Source of the DNA: DAHVFK01 sp035310985
GTDB taxonomy: Bacteria > Pseudomonadota > Gammaproteobacteria > Burkholderiales > SG8-39
Direction: 5' to 3'
DNA: 64,000 bases
NCBI GenBank assembly: GCA_035310985.1
Contig: DATGDH010000058.1
Coordinates: forward strand, 137,378-201,377
In this document: one piece after another, positions 9,236-16,934 of the stretch
Layout of the letters: each line of letters opens with the position of its first letter
Numbering within the stretch: position 1 is the stretch's first letter
The notes under the pieces: model-generated
Databases searched by the model: none
Seen by the model: the letters and a program-made list of their open reading frames with translations, nothing else
Told to the model about the DNA's origin: nothing
Program-made: the position numbers and the translations under genes

Positions 9236-10531
9236 TTAGCCGGTCGCGCCGGCGAGATGCTGCGCGCCGCCCGCGATCTGCTTCGCGCGCAGCGGCTTGA
9301 GCACCACGAGTGCCAGCGCCACGACGATGAAGTTCATCACCGCGGCTACCACGAACACCATGTGCCAGCTGCCGGTCGAGTGCTTGATCATGTTCGCGAC
9401 CGGCACGAGGAACGCTGCCGCACCCTTCGACGTGTACAGCAGGCTCAGGTTGGTCGTGCCGTACTTCGTCCCGAAGGTGTCGGTGCAGGTCGACGGGAAC
9501 AGGCTGAAGATCTCGCCCCAGGTCAGGAAGATCAGCGCGGCGAAAATCACGAACGCCCAGGGCGCGTGACCCATCGAGCCCAGCAGCCAGTAGCTGATGC
9601 CGCCCAGACCGAACGCGATGGCCATCGTGTTCTCGCGACCGATCTGGTCGGAGATCCAGCCGAACAGCGGGCGCGCGGCCCCGTTCGCCACGTTGTCCAC
9701 GATCAGCGCCAGCGAGAGCGCCGTGACAGCTCCCAAGATCGGGGTGCTCGCGATGCCGAAGTCCTTCGCGATCAGAGCGACCTGCGCAGTCGCCATCAGG
9801 CCGCTCGCCGCCACCAGCAGGAACATGACGTACAGGACCCAGAAGGTAACGGTCTGCAGCATTTCGCCCGGCGTGTAGCTGCGCGCGCTCACGGCGACCT
9901 TGACCTTCGCCGCGCTGGGGGTCTGACCCTCGAGCGGTCCGCGCATCGCCCAAGCGAGGATGAAGATGATCCCGCCCTGGATCAGGCCGAACCAGAAGAA
10001 CGCTTCCCCGTACCCGCTCGACGCGATCACGTGACGGATCGGGACCACGGTGAGCGCCGCGCCCGCGCCGAACCCGGCCGCGGTCAGGCCGACGGCCAGG
10101 CCGCGCCGGTCGGGAAACCATTTCACCGCATTGCCGACACAGGTCGCATACACCGCGCCCGCGCCGGTACCGGTGAGCACCGAGCCGAAATACAGCATGC
10201 CGAGCGATTCGGCGCTGCCGTTGACCATCCAGCCCAGCGCAACGAGGATCCCGCCCACTGCGACGACCAGCTTCGGGCCGCGCGTGGGGCCGAGGCGGTC
10301 GGCGATCCAGCCCTCGATCGGCGTGAGCCAGGTCTCGAGCGCGACGAAGATGGCGAACGCCACCTGAATGCTCGCGATCGCCCAGCCATGCGCGGCATTG
10401 ATCGGATGCACGAACAGCGTCCAGCCGTACTGGAGATTGGCGATCATCACCATGCAGATGATGCCGACCACGAGCTGGAACCATCGGTTGGGGACGGCGC
10501 CGGCGGTGCCGGTCGAATTAGGATTGTTCAA
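9236..10531 (-). CDS. Oxalate/formate antiporter-like MFS transporter
   Basis: 431-residue inner-membrane major facilitator with about 12 hydrophobic segments. The sequence resembles the OxlT oxalate:formate antiporter group, with an N-terminal RWFQLVVGIICMVMIANLQYGW segment, a DRLGPTRG loop after helix 2, and FPDRRGLAVGLTAAGFGAGA in helix 5. It stands alone, without the oxalyl-CoA decarboxylase or formyl-CoA transferase genes that often accompany it, so the substrate is an inference. The 139-base gap to the CYTH-CHAD gene contains a GC-rich inverted repeat at 9152-9174 and nothing else I recognise. Confidence 0.82.
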   Translation of the reverse strand: MNNPNSTGTAGAVPNRWFQLVVGIICMVMIANLQYGWTLFVHPINAAHGWAIASIQVAFAIFVALETWLTPIEGWIADRLGPTRGPKLVVAVGGILVALGWMVNGSAESLGMLYFGSVLTGTGAGAVYATCVGNAVKWFPDRRGLAVGLTAAGFGAGAALTVVPIRHVIASSGYGEAFFWFGLIQGGIIFILAWAMRGPLEGQTPSAAKVKVAVSARSYTPGEMLQTVTFWVLYVMFLLVAASGLMATAQVALIAKDFGIASTPILGAVTALSLALIVDNVANGAARPLFGWISDQIGRENTMAIAFGLGGISYWLLGSMGHAPWAFVIFAALIFLTWGEIFSLFPSTCTDTFGTKYGTTNLSLLYTSKGAAAFLVPVANMIKHSTGSWHMVFVVAAVMNFIVVALALVVLKPLRAKQIAGGAQHLAGATG

Positions 10532-10549
10532 TTCACTCCTCCTTGCAGG

Positions 10550-10945
10550 TTATCTCCACCAATTTGAATTGTGCGCGGCAAGTCCTGCATTCATCTTGCC
10601 GCGTTCTGACTGCCTGCTTACAAACGGGCGTCGTGTTCGGTCTTGCGTGCGCGGCGTGCGCGTCGGACGCTGACTTCCCCTCCGCGCATCCCGTGGGACG
10701 GTTCGCCGCCCGAACATCTCCTCCCGGTAGCATGGAGTTTGAGCCCGAGCCACGGAATTGCATTGACCTCGGACAGGTGTCGTCGTCAGATGTAGGCAAG
10801 CAGCTTTGCATCGTCCGCAAGCTTCGCGCGCATCGCCAGTGGCAAAGGCGGCGCCGCCGTTATCGAGGATGATCTCGGACTGGGCCTGCGCGCCGCTTGC
10901 GGCGAGGAGCGACAGGAATAGCGCGATGGGAGCGAGAGTTCTCAT
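10550..10945 (-). pseudogene. Truncated secreted-protein gene start (signal peptide plus short fragment)
   Basis: The frame opens with a clear signal peptide (MRTLAPIALFLSLLAASGAQAQ) and then SEIILDNGGAAFATGD, which looks like the mature N-terminus of a secreted protein; similar IILDNG starts occur before golvesin-like/RHS proteins. After about residue 38 the sequence becomes Arg/Cys-rich and compositionally unlike a secreted domain (many arginines, lower GC upstream of the MFS gene). I read it as a gene start whose body has been lost. The ATG overlaps the stop of the 11388-10942 frame (ATGA). The region 10550-10860 otherwise looks like the non-coding upstream region of the MFS gene. Confidence 0.35.
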
Positions 10946-11388
10946 TGAACCACCCCCACCGGCATGTCACCGAGGTACAAGATCTCGCGCTTGAGCCCTC
11001 CTCCCGGATCGGTCTCGGCGATCAGGCGGCCGCTGGCGTCGTAGAGGGACGGCCGCGTAATCTTGAGGACCGCTTCGACGTCACGAGGCTGCAAGCGTTG
11101 CCAGGTCCAGAGCCGGATCCTCCTCGTCCACTGGTAGATGTGCCCGGCGACCCAGTCAAGGCTGCCGTGGGTGAACACGCCGGCATCAGTGTCCGTGCCG
11201 ACCCCCCACTCCCAGGCGGGGCCGTTATTGCCGCCCCGGGCGAGTACCTGTTCGGCGCTGCCGAACGCGGTGAAGCCCGTGCCCGGGTCGGTGCGCGGCG
11301 AGGACAGATGGCAGGCAAGCGACTGCGCCTGGCCGGTGGGAATTCCCGCCACGAGGGCGAGCGCGAGCGCGGCGGTGAGCTTCGGCAC
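10942..11388 (-). CDS. Small exported protein with RHS-repeat-like C-terminus, possibly a gene remnant
   Basis: 148 codons. The start MPKLTAALALALVAGIPTGQAQS is a signal peptide with a likely cleavage after AQA/GQAQ. A segment rich in Gly, Trp and Asp follows (for example GGNNGPAWEWGVGTDTDAG), of a type seen in bacterial exported choice-of-anchor proteins. The last 35 residues read SLYDASGRLIAETDPGGGLK and end YLGDMPVGVV, the consensus of an RHS/YD repeat. RHS proteins are normally far longer, so this is probably a fusion left by deletion or a decayed remnant. About 260 bases without a recognisable gene separate it from hicA. Confidence 0.4.
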   Translation of the reverse strand: MPKLTAALALALVAGIPTGQAQSLACHLSSPRTDPGTGFTAFGSAEQVLARGGNNGPAWEWGVGTDTDAGVFTHGSLDWVAGHIYQWTRRIRLWTWQRLQPRDVEAVLKITRPSLYDASGRLIAETDPGGGLKREILYLGDMPVGVVQ

Positions 11389-11651
11389 GGGCTCTTCCGA
11401 CGGCCCGCAACCCGAGCAGGCCCGCTCATCGCCGCGACTTTAGAACTGCGCTACTCTCCTGATGAACGATAAAAAGAGATAGCACTTGCGCCGGGCGATT
11501 GCCATCTGCAGCGTAGATCGCATCACCGTAGGCGCAGAACCAGCGAAAGATCCTCTAAGCGAGAATCTTGACGAACGCAAGGCGCCGCTTGGGCGCAGAC
11601 ATCGCACATGAATGGCGCAGATGCGCCGACCCTGACCCCGATGGTTCGTAC

Positions 11652-11867
11652 CTATAACTGCTGCAGGAACTCTTCAGCCGAGACGCCGGCCTGCTTGAGC
11701 ACGCCGGAGAGCGTCCCGGTTTTGAGTTCCTGATGATTGGGCACGACGCAGCCGCTTGAGCCGCGGCGCATCACGATGTGGCTACCGCGCTGGCGCGCCA
11801 CCACGAAGCCCAGCCGCTGTAACGCTCGCACGACCTCCGCCCCGGATACGCGGGGCAGCTTAGGCAT
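11652..11867 (-). CDS. hicA: HicA-family mRNA interferase toxin
   Basis: 71-residue member of the HicA/YcfA family, a small double-stranded-RNA-binding-like fold that cleaves mRNA. Visible motifs are SGAEVVRALQRLGF, then the catalytic-His region RGSHIVMRR and VPNHQELKTGTLSGVLKQAG. The length matches the family. Its start overlaps the end of the upstream antitoxin gene by 8 bases, as expected for a translationally coupled pair. Confidence 0.88.
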   Translation of the reverse strand: MPKLPRVSGAEVVRALQRLGFVVARQRGSHIVMRRGSSGCVVPNHQELKTGTLSGVLKQAGVSAEEFLQQL

Positions 11868-12066
11868 GCTCTTCGATCTGGAATGTCGTAATTAGCGGTT
11901 GACCGACGGACGGAAGCGGGAACTCCTCGAGATATAGCTCGGTTGCCTCTCGCAGGTTTGCGAGCGCCTCTTCGATCGACTCGCCCTGCGTGGTGGTCCC
12001 GGTTTCCGGATTAAGGGCCGTGAATCCGCCTTCCGGCGCGTGCATCAGTACGGCGGTGAGCATCAT
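11860..12066 (-). CDS. hicB: HicB-family antitoxin
   Basis: About 68 residues, antitoxin partner of hicA. It shows the partially degraded RNase H-like HicB core: FTALNPETGTTTQGESIEEA, then LANLREATELYLEE. No C-terminal DNA-binding domain is present, so it is the short HicB form. I chose ATG 12066 (MMLTAVLMHAPEGG) because family members start just before the first beta strand; the frame is open to 12093. The order antitoxin then toxin, with overlap, supports a functional type II module. Confidence 0.85.
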   Translation of the reverse strand: MMLTAVLMHAPEGGFTALNPETGTTTQGESIEEALANLREATELYLEEFPLPSVGQPLITTFQIEEHA

Positions 12067-12166
12067 GAGCGTGATTGTAGTCCGTCGAGCCATCCGACGG
12101 TGTGGATCGGCCGGCCGAATTGCGACGTACGAAGACGCCCGCGCGCGGCGGGGCGTTTCTAGGAAT

Positions 12167-12242
12167 TGGGGTGGCCGATGGGACTCGAACCCACAACAAC
12201 TGGAATCACAATCCAGGACTCTACCTTTGAGCTACGGCCACC
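12167..12242 (-). tRNA. tRNA-His (GTG)
   Basis: 76-base cloverleaf on the minus strand with anticodon GTG in the loop TTGTGAT, an extra 5' G typical of tRNA-His, T-loop GGTTCGAGTCCC, and an encoded 3' CCA. First gene of the His-Arg-Pro cluster in coordinate order. Confidence 0.97.
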
Positions 12243-12300
12243 GTCGTGCTGCAAAACCGCCGCGCCTCGCGGCGCGTCGCTGCGCTTCATTCGGGCACTC

Positions 12301-12377
12301 TGGCCTGCCCGGCGGGACTCGAACCCACAACCCCCAGCTTAGAAGGCTGGTGCTCTATCCGGTTGAGCTACGGGCAG
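12301..12377 (-). tRNA. tRNA-Arg (TCT)
   Basis: 77-base cloverleaf; anticodon stem CCAGC/GCTGG with loop CTTCTAA gives anticodon TCT. Acceptor CTGCCCG pairs with CGGGCAG, followed by discriminator G and encoded CCA. Confidence 0.96.
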
Positions 12378-12404
12378 TCCCGCTGGCGCAAGTCCCCGCA
12401 AACG

Positions 12405-12481
12405 TGGTCGGGGTGGAGAGATTTGAACTCCCGACATCTTGCTCCCAAAGCAAGCGCGCTACCAGACTGCGCCACACCCCG
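12405..12481 (-). tRNA. tRNA-Pro (TGG)
   Basis: 77-base cloverleaf; anticodon TGG in loop TTTGGGA, acceptor starting CGGGGTG, encoded CCA. Likely transcribed with the neighbouring Arg and His tRNAs from a promoter in the 149 bases before dksA. Confidence 0.96.
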
Positions 12482-12630
12482 AAAAACGGTCGCACATGAT
12501 ACTCCCGGGTACCGCGTGTCGCAACGCAAGCCCGTGATAAATCGGCGATATGCGCGCGGTCCGATCTTGCTTGCCGCAGGGGGGCTTTTCTGCTAAAAAG
12601 CGCCTTTCCTTTTTTCCGGTTGCTGCACAA

Positions 12631-13056
12631 ATGGCGGTCGAACTCACACGAAAAGGCTTCACGCCCTACGCTGCGAAGAAGGGCGAGGAGTACATGAACG
12701 CCCGGCAGCGCACGCACTTCCGCAAGATCCTCGAGCAGCTGAAGGCCGAGCTCTCGGAGGAGATCGATCGCACGGTGCACACCATGCAGGACGAGGCCAC
12801 CGTGTTCGCCGACCCCAACGACCGCGCGAGCCAGGAGTCGGACATGGCGCTCGAGCTGCGCAACCGCGACCGCGAGCGCAAGCTCATCAAGAAGATCGAC
12901 GAGACGATCGCGCGCATCGACGCGAATGACTACGGCTATTGCGACAGCTGCGGCGTCGAGATCGGGCTGAAGCGCCTGGAGGCGCGCCCGACCGCGACGC
13001 TGTGCATAGACTGCAAGACGCTCGACGAGATGCGCGAGCGCCAGGTCGCGAAGTAG
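12631..13056 (+). CDS. dksA: RNA polymerase-binding transcription factor DksA
   Basis: 141 residues. DksA inserts its coiled coil into the RNA polymerase secondary channel and, with ppGpp, mediates the stringent response. The coiled coil runs over about residues 25-100, with the acidic tip DEATVFADPNDRASQE. A four-Cys zinc finger follows (C104-xx-C107 and C125-xx-C128, in YCDSCG and LCIDCK). ATG 12631 was preferred over upstream in-frame starts because it gives the usual length. The promoter should lie in 12482-12630. Confidence 0.95.
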   Translation: MAVELTRKGFTPYAAKKGEEYMNARQRTHFRKILEQLKAELSEEIDRTVHTMQDEATVFADPNDRASQESDMALELRNRDRERKLIKKIDETIARIDANDYGYCDSCGVEIGLKRLEARPTATLCIDCKTLDEMRERQVAK

Positions 13057-13072
13057 GACCGCAGGGCCGTTC

Positions 13073-15178
13073 TCAGCCCTGCTTCGCCGTCTCCTGCTGG
13101 CTGAGCGCCTTCATCGACAGGCGCACCCTGCCCTTGTCGTCGGCCTCCAGCACCTTGACCTTTACCGACTGGCCTTCCTTGAGGTGATCTGACACGGCGT
13201 TCACGCGCTCGTGGCTGATCTGCGAGATGTGCAGCAACCCGTCGCGCCCAGGGAGCAGCTGCACGATCGCGCCAAAGTCGAGCAGCCGCAGCACCGTGCC
13301 GTCGTACACCTTGCCCACCTCGACGTCCGCGGTGAGCTCCTGGATCTTCTTCCTGGCCGCCTCGCCGCCCTCCGATGAGACACAGGCGATGTTGATCGTG
13401 CCGTCGTCCTCGATCTCGATGGTGGTGCCAGTCTCCTCCTGGATGCCGCGGATCACCACGCCACCCTTGCCGATCACGTCGCGGATCTTGTCCGGGTTGA
13501 TCTTCATCTTGATGATGCGCGGCGCGTAGGTCGACAGCTCGGTACGCGAGCCTTCGATGGCGCGCTTCATCAGCTCCAGGATGTGCATGCGGCCCTCGCG
13601 CGCCTGGCTGAGCGCCACCTGCATGATCTCCTTGGTGATCGACTCGATCTTGAGGTCCATCTGCAGCGCCGTCACGCCGCGCTCCGTGCCGGCGACTTTG
13701 AAGTCCATGTCGCCGAGATGGTCCTCGTCGCCGAGGATGTCGGTCAGCACAGCGAAGCGGTTGCCTTCCTTGATCAGTCCCATGGCGATTCCGGCAACGT
13801 GCGCCTTGGAAGGCACGCCCGCGTCCATCAGTGCGAGGCTGCCGCCGCACACCGATGCCATCGACGATGAGCCGTTCGACTCGGTGATCTCCGAGACCAC
13901 GCGCAGCGAGTAGCCGAATTCCTCCGGCGTCGGCAACACCGCGACGAGCGCGCGCTTGGCGAGCCTGCCGTGGCCGATCTCGCGGCGCTTGGGTGGACCC
14001 ATGCGTCCGACCTCGCCGGTCGCGTAGGGCGGCATGTTGTAGTGGAGCATGAAGCGCTCGCGGTATTCGCCGGTGATCGCGTCGACGATCTGCTCGTCGC
14101 GGCCCGTGCCGAGGGTCACGGTCACCAGGGCCTGCGTCTCGCCGCGCGTGAACAGCGCCGAGCCGTGCGTGCGCGGCAGCACGCCGACGCGAATGTCGAT
14201 CGGCCTCACGGTGCGCGTATCGCGTCCGTCGATGCGCGGCTCTCCGTCCAGGATCTGGCTGCGCACGATCTTCGACTCGAGATTGAAGAAGACGTCCTTC
14301 ACCTCGTTCGCGTCTAGCGCCGAGCCCGCCTCCGCTTCCAGCGCGGCGAGCGCGCCCTTGCGGATCTCGCCCAGCCGCGTATTGCGCGCCTGCTTCTGCT
14401 TCATCGCAAACGCCGCGCGCAGGTCGGACTCGGCGAGCGCAGCGACGCGCGCGACGAGCGCCTGGTTAGCTGCGGGTGGCTGCCATTCCCAGGCGGGCTT
14501 GCCTGCCAGTTCGGCGAGTTCGTCGATCGCCTGGATCGCCGCCTGCATCTGCTCGTGCCCGAATACGACCGCGCCGAGCATGATGTCCTCGGGCAGCTCG
14601 AGCGCCTCGGATTCCACCATCAGCACGCCCTGGTCGGTGCCCGCGACCACCAGATTGAGCTTCGATTCCTTGAGCTGCGTTGCCGTGGGATTGAGCACGT
14701 AGGCGCCGTTCAGATAGCCAACGCGGCAGGCGCCGATCGGCCCGTTGAACGGAATGCCCGAGATCGTAAGCGCGGCCGACACGGCGATCATCGCCGGAAT
14801 ATCTGGGTCGACCTCGGGGTTGACCGAGATGACCGTGGCGACGACCTGCACCTCGTTGTAGAACCCCTCTGGAAAGAGCGGCCGGATGGGACGGTCGATC
14901 AGACGGCAAGTAAGGGTTTCGCGCTCCGAAAGCCGTCCCTCGCGCTTGAAGAAGCCGCCCGGGATCTTGCCCGCGGCGTAGGTCTTCTCGACGTAATCCA
15001 CGGTGAGCGGAAAGAAATCCTGCCCAGGACGCGCGTCCTTGGCTGCGACTACCGTCGCGAGGACGACGGTGTCGTCCATCGTGCAGACCACCGCTCCGCC
15101 AGCCTGGCGCGCGATCTCGCCCGTCTCGAGCGTGACCTGGTGGGCGCCGAATGAAAATGTCTTCTTGATTGGATTCAA
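13073..15178 (-). CDS. pnp: Polynucleotide phosphorylase
   Basis: 701 residues, the expected size. This 3'-5' phosphorolytic exoribonuclease is a component of the RNA degradosome. Two RNase PH-like domains are visible (the first around GAVVCTMDDTVVLATVV, the second around GSALFTRGETQALVTVTLGT), then a KH domain (DVIGKGGVVIRGIQEETGT) and a C-terminal S1 domain (DGTVLRLLDFGAIVQLLPGRDGLLHIS). It is the last gene of the rimP-to-pnp block and lies 133 bases after rpsO, with an intrinsic terminator in the gap. Confidence 0.97.
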   Translation of the reverse strand: MNPIKKTFSFGAHQVTLETGEIARQAGGAVVCTMDDTVVLATVVAAKDARPGQDFFPLTVDYVEKTYAAGKIPGGFFKREGRLSERETLTCRLIDRPIRPLFPEGFYNEVQVVATVISVNPEVDPDIPAMIAVSAALTISGIPFNGPIGACRVGYLNGAYVLNPTATQLKESKLNLVVAGTDQGVLMVESEALELPEDIMLGAVVFGHEQMQAAIQAIDELAELAGKPAWEWQPPAANQALVARVAALAESDLRAAFAMKQKQARNTRLGEIRKGALAALEAEAGSALDANEVKDVFFNLESKIVRSQILDGEPRIDGRDTRTVRPIDIRVGVLPRTHGSALFTRGETQALVTVTLGTGRDEQIVDAITGEYRERFMLHYNMPPYATGEVGRMGPPKRREIGHGRLAKRALVAVLPTPEEFGYSLRVVSEITESNGSSSMASVCGGSLALMDAGVPSKAHVAGIAMGLIKEGNRFAVLTDILGDEDHLGDMDFKVAGTERGVTALQMDLKIESITKEIMQVALSQAREGRMHILELMKRAIEGSRTELSTYAPRIIKMKINPDKIRDVIGKGGVVIRGIQEETGTTIEIEDDGTINIACVSSEGGEAARKKIQELTADVEVGKVYDGTVLRLLDFGAIVQLLPGRDGLLHISQISHERVNAVSDHLKEGQSVKVKVLEADDKGRVRLSMKALSQQETAKQG

Positions 15179-15255
15179 GGCTATGTTCCTCTAGCAGTAT
15201 GGGCGCGCCGCAGCGGGCCCGCCGTCCCTGTGCTCAGGGCGCTTGGCGAACGCAA

Positions 15256-15288
15256 CAAAAAAAGACGCCCGTCTGTCGAACGAGCGCC
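15256..15288 (-). terminator. Intrinsic terminator after rpsO
   Basis: On the minus strand GGCGCTCGT (15288-15280) pairs with ACGGGCGTC (15072-type order, ending at 15264) with two G-T pairs and a 7-base loop, followed by a run of seven T. It lies 23 bases past the rpsO stop and before pnp, so pnp is probably expressed by partial read-through or its own promoter. Confidence 0.75.
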
Positions 15289-15311
15289 TTGAGTCGATAC
15301 ATCGAGGCGAG

Positions 15312-15581
15312 CTACTTGCGCAGGCCGAGCCGATCGATCAGCGCGCGGTACTTTTCCGCGTCGCTGCCCTTCAGGTAATCGAGCAGCTTGCGGCGCTGGC
15401 TTACCAGCTTGAGCAGCCCGCGGCGCGAGTGGAAGTCTTTCACGTGCGTCTTGAAGTGCTCGGTTAGGCCGTTGATGCGCTCGGTGAGCAGCGCGACCTG
15501 CACTTCTGGCGAGCCGGTGTCACTGCCGGAACGCTGGAATTCTTTGACGACCTGCGCCTTCTGCGCGACCTGCAAAACCAT
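15312..15581 (-). CDS. rpsO: 30S ribosomal protein S15
   Basis: 89 residues, exactly the family length. It binds the central domain of 16S rRNA early in 30S assembly. Conserved motifs are GSPEVQVALLTERINGLTEH and FHSRRGLLKLVSQRRKLLDYL. The ATG at 15581 follows a GAGGAGA ribosome binding site; an upstream in-frame extension lacks any family similarity. In enterobacteria S15 represses its own translation; a comparable structure was not checked here. Confidence 0.97.
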   Translation of the reverse strand: MVLQVAQKAQVVKEFQRSGSDTGSPEVQVALLTERINGLTEHFKTHVKDFHSRRGLLKLVSQRRKLLDYLKGSDAEKYRALIDRLGLRK

Positions 15582-15645
15582 AATCTCTCCTCGTGCAAAC
15601 CGCGATTTTACCTTAACGATACCTGCGATCACAAGTTTTTTGATG

Positions 15646-16554
15646 TTATTCAGCCGCTTGCGCCGCCTCCGGAGAGCGCGCAACCAGCCTTAGCGGGCGC
15701 AGCAGGCCGCCCGCGGCATGCTCGCCCAGCCCCAGGACGCGGCGCTGCGGCCCGAAGATGGCGCACAGCCCGCTCCCGCCGCCGGATAGCTGGATCCGCT
15801 GGCCGTTGCAAAAGCGCCGGGCCTGCTGCTCGTCGAGCTCCAGCCGCGGCAGGTCGCCCAGCAGCGCCTCCAGCGGCATCAGCCGTGCGTCGCGCTCTGC
15901 CTCGGCCAGGCCTTGCAGCGCCTCGAGGGTGCTCGCCCGGCCCAGGCCCATGCCGCCGGCCGCGGTCCGACGCAAGGCCACCAGGTGCGCGCCGACCCCG
16001 AGCGCCGCGCCGATATCCTCCGCCAAGGTGCGCACGTAAGTGCCCTTGCTGCAGCGAACCCGCAGCTCGAGGTCCGTCCCGTCGCGCGCAAGCAGCTCGA
16101 GCATGTGGATCTCGACCTCGCGCGGCTGACGCTCGACGCTGCGCCCCTCGCGCGCCAGCTCGTACAGCGGCCGACCGCCGTGCTTGAGCGCCGAATACAT
16201 CGGCGGCACCTGCCGCACGACTCCCCGGAAACGCGCCAGGACCGCCTCTATTTCCGCGGCGCTCACGCGCACCTCCCGGCGCTCGAGCGTCTCGCCCTCG
16301 GCGTCCCCAGTCGTGGTCGTCTCTCCCAGACGGACGCGCGCGAGGTACTCCTTGGGCGCATCGAGCAAAGGGCCCGCGAATTTGGTCGCCTCGCCGAACA
16401 GCACGACCAACAGGCCCGAAGCTAGCGGGTCTAGCGTGCCCGCGTGACCTGCCTTCTGCGCGCGATAGAGACGCTTGGCCGATTGCAGGGCGGCGTTCGA
16501 GGTGATGCCCGGCGGCTTGTCGAGCAACAGTGCCGCATCGAGCTTTCGACGCAT
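15646..16554 (-). CDS. truB: tRNA pseudouridine-55 synthase TruB
   Basis: 302 residues. Makes pseudouridine 55 in the T-loop of tRNAs. The N-terminal LLLDKPPGITSN motif and the catalytic-Asp motif AGHAGTLDPLASGLL are clear, with KGTYVRTLAEDIG further on. The start ATG 16554 was chosen from the DKPPG alignment; the open frame continues upstream through the rbfA region without similarity. It sits 14 bases after rbfA and 64 bases before rpsO. Confidence 0.96.
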   Translation of the reverse strand: MRRKLDAALLLDKPPGITSNAALQSAKRLYRAQKAGHAGTLDPLASGLLVVLFGEATKFAGPLLDAPKEYLARVRLGETTTTGDAEGETLERREVRVSAAEIEAVLARFRGVVRQVPPMYSALKHGGRPLYELAREGRSVERQPREVEIHMLELLARDGTDLELRVRCSKGTYVRTLAEDIGAALGVGAHLVALRRTAAGGMGLGRASTLEALQGLAEAERDARLMPLEALLGDLPRLELDEQQARRFCNGQRIQLSGGGSGLCAIFGPQRRVLGLGEHAAGGLLRPLRLVARSPEAAQAAE

Positions 16555-16568
16555 CGTGCGGCGGGCGA

Positions 16569-16931
16569 TCAGTGCTTGTCGCCGCCTGAAACGCTGTCGA
16601 TCAGCTGCGACAGGCGCGCGCCGCGTTCGATCGATTCGTCGTACACGAAGCGCAGTTCCGGCGCAGTGTAGAGCTTGATCCGCTTGGCGAGCTGCGAGCG
16701 TAGAAACCCCGCCGCGCGCTGCAACCCTTTGGCAGCCTGTGGGGCATGCGCCGCGTCCATGCAGGTGAAAAGCACCGTCGCGTATGCGCAATCGGGCGAC
16801 ACCTGCACCCCGGTCAGCGTGACCATCCCGACCGCAGGGTCGCGCAATTCGCGATGCAGCACATCCGACAGCTCGCGCTGGATCTGGTCGGCGACCTTCT
16901 GCGGCCGCCCTCCGCGGCGTGCCTGACGCAC
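16569..16931 (-). CDS. rbfA: Ribosome-binding factor A
   Basis: 120-residue KH-like 30S maturation factor needed for 16S processing. Typical features are RPQKVADQIQRELSDVLHRELRDP at the N-terminus and LRFVYDESIERGARLSQLID near the C-terminus. It starts with GTG at 16931, three bases after infB, which is the usual position between infB and truB. Confidence 0.94.
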   Translation of the reverse strand: MRQARRGGRPQKVADQIQRELSDVLHRELRDPAVGMVTLTGVQVSPDCAYATVLFTCMDAAHAPQAAKGLQRAAGFLRSQLAKRIKLYTAPELRFVYDESIERGARLSQLIDSVSGGDKH

Positions 16932-16934
16932 CGG

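Noticed and set aside
12167..12242. tRNA-His as the attachment site of an integrated element.
   Set aside because: No integrase gene and no repeat of the tRNA 3' end is visible between the tRNA and the MFS gene.
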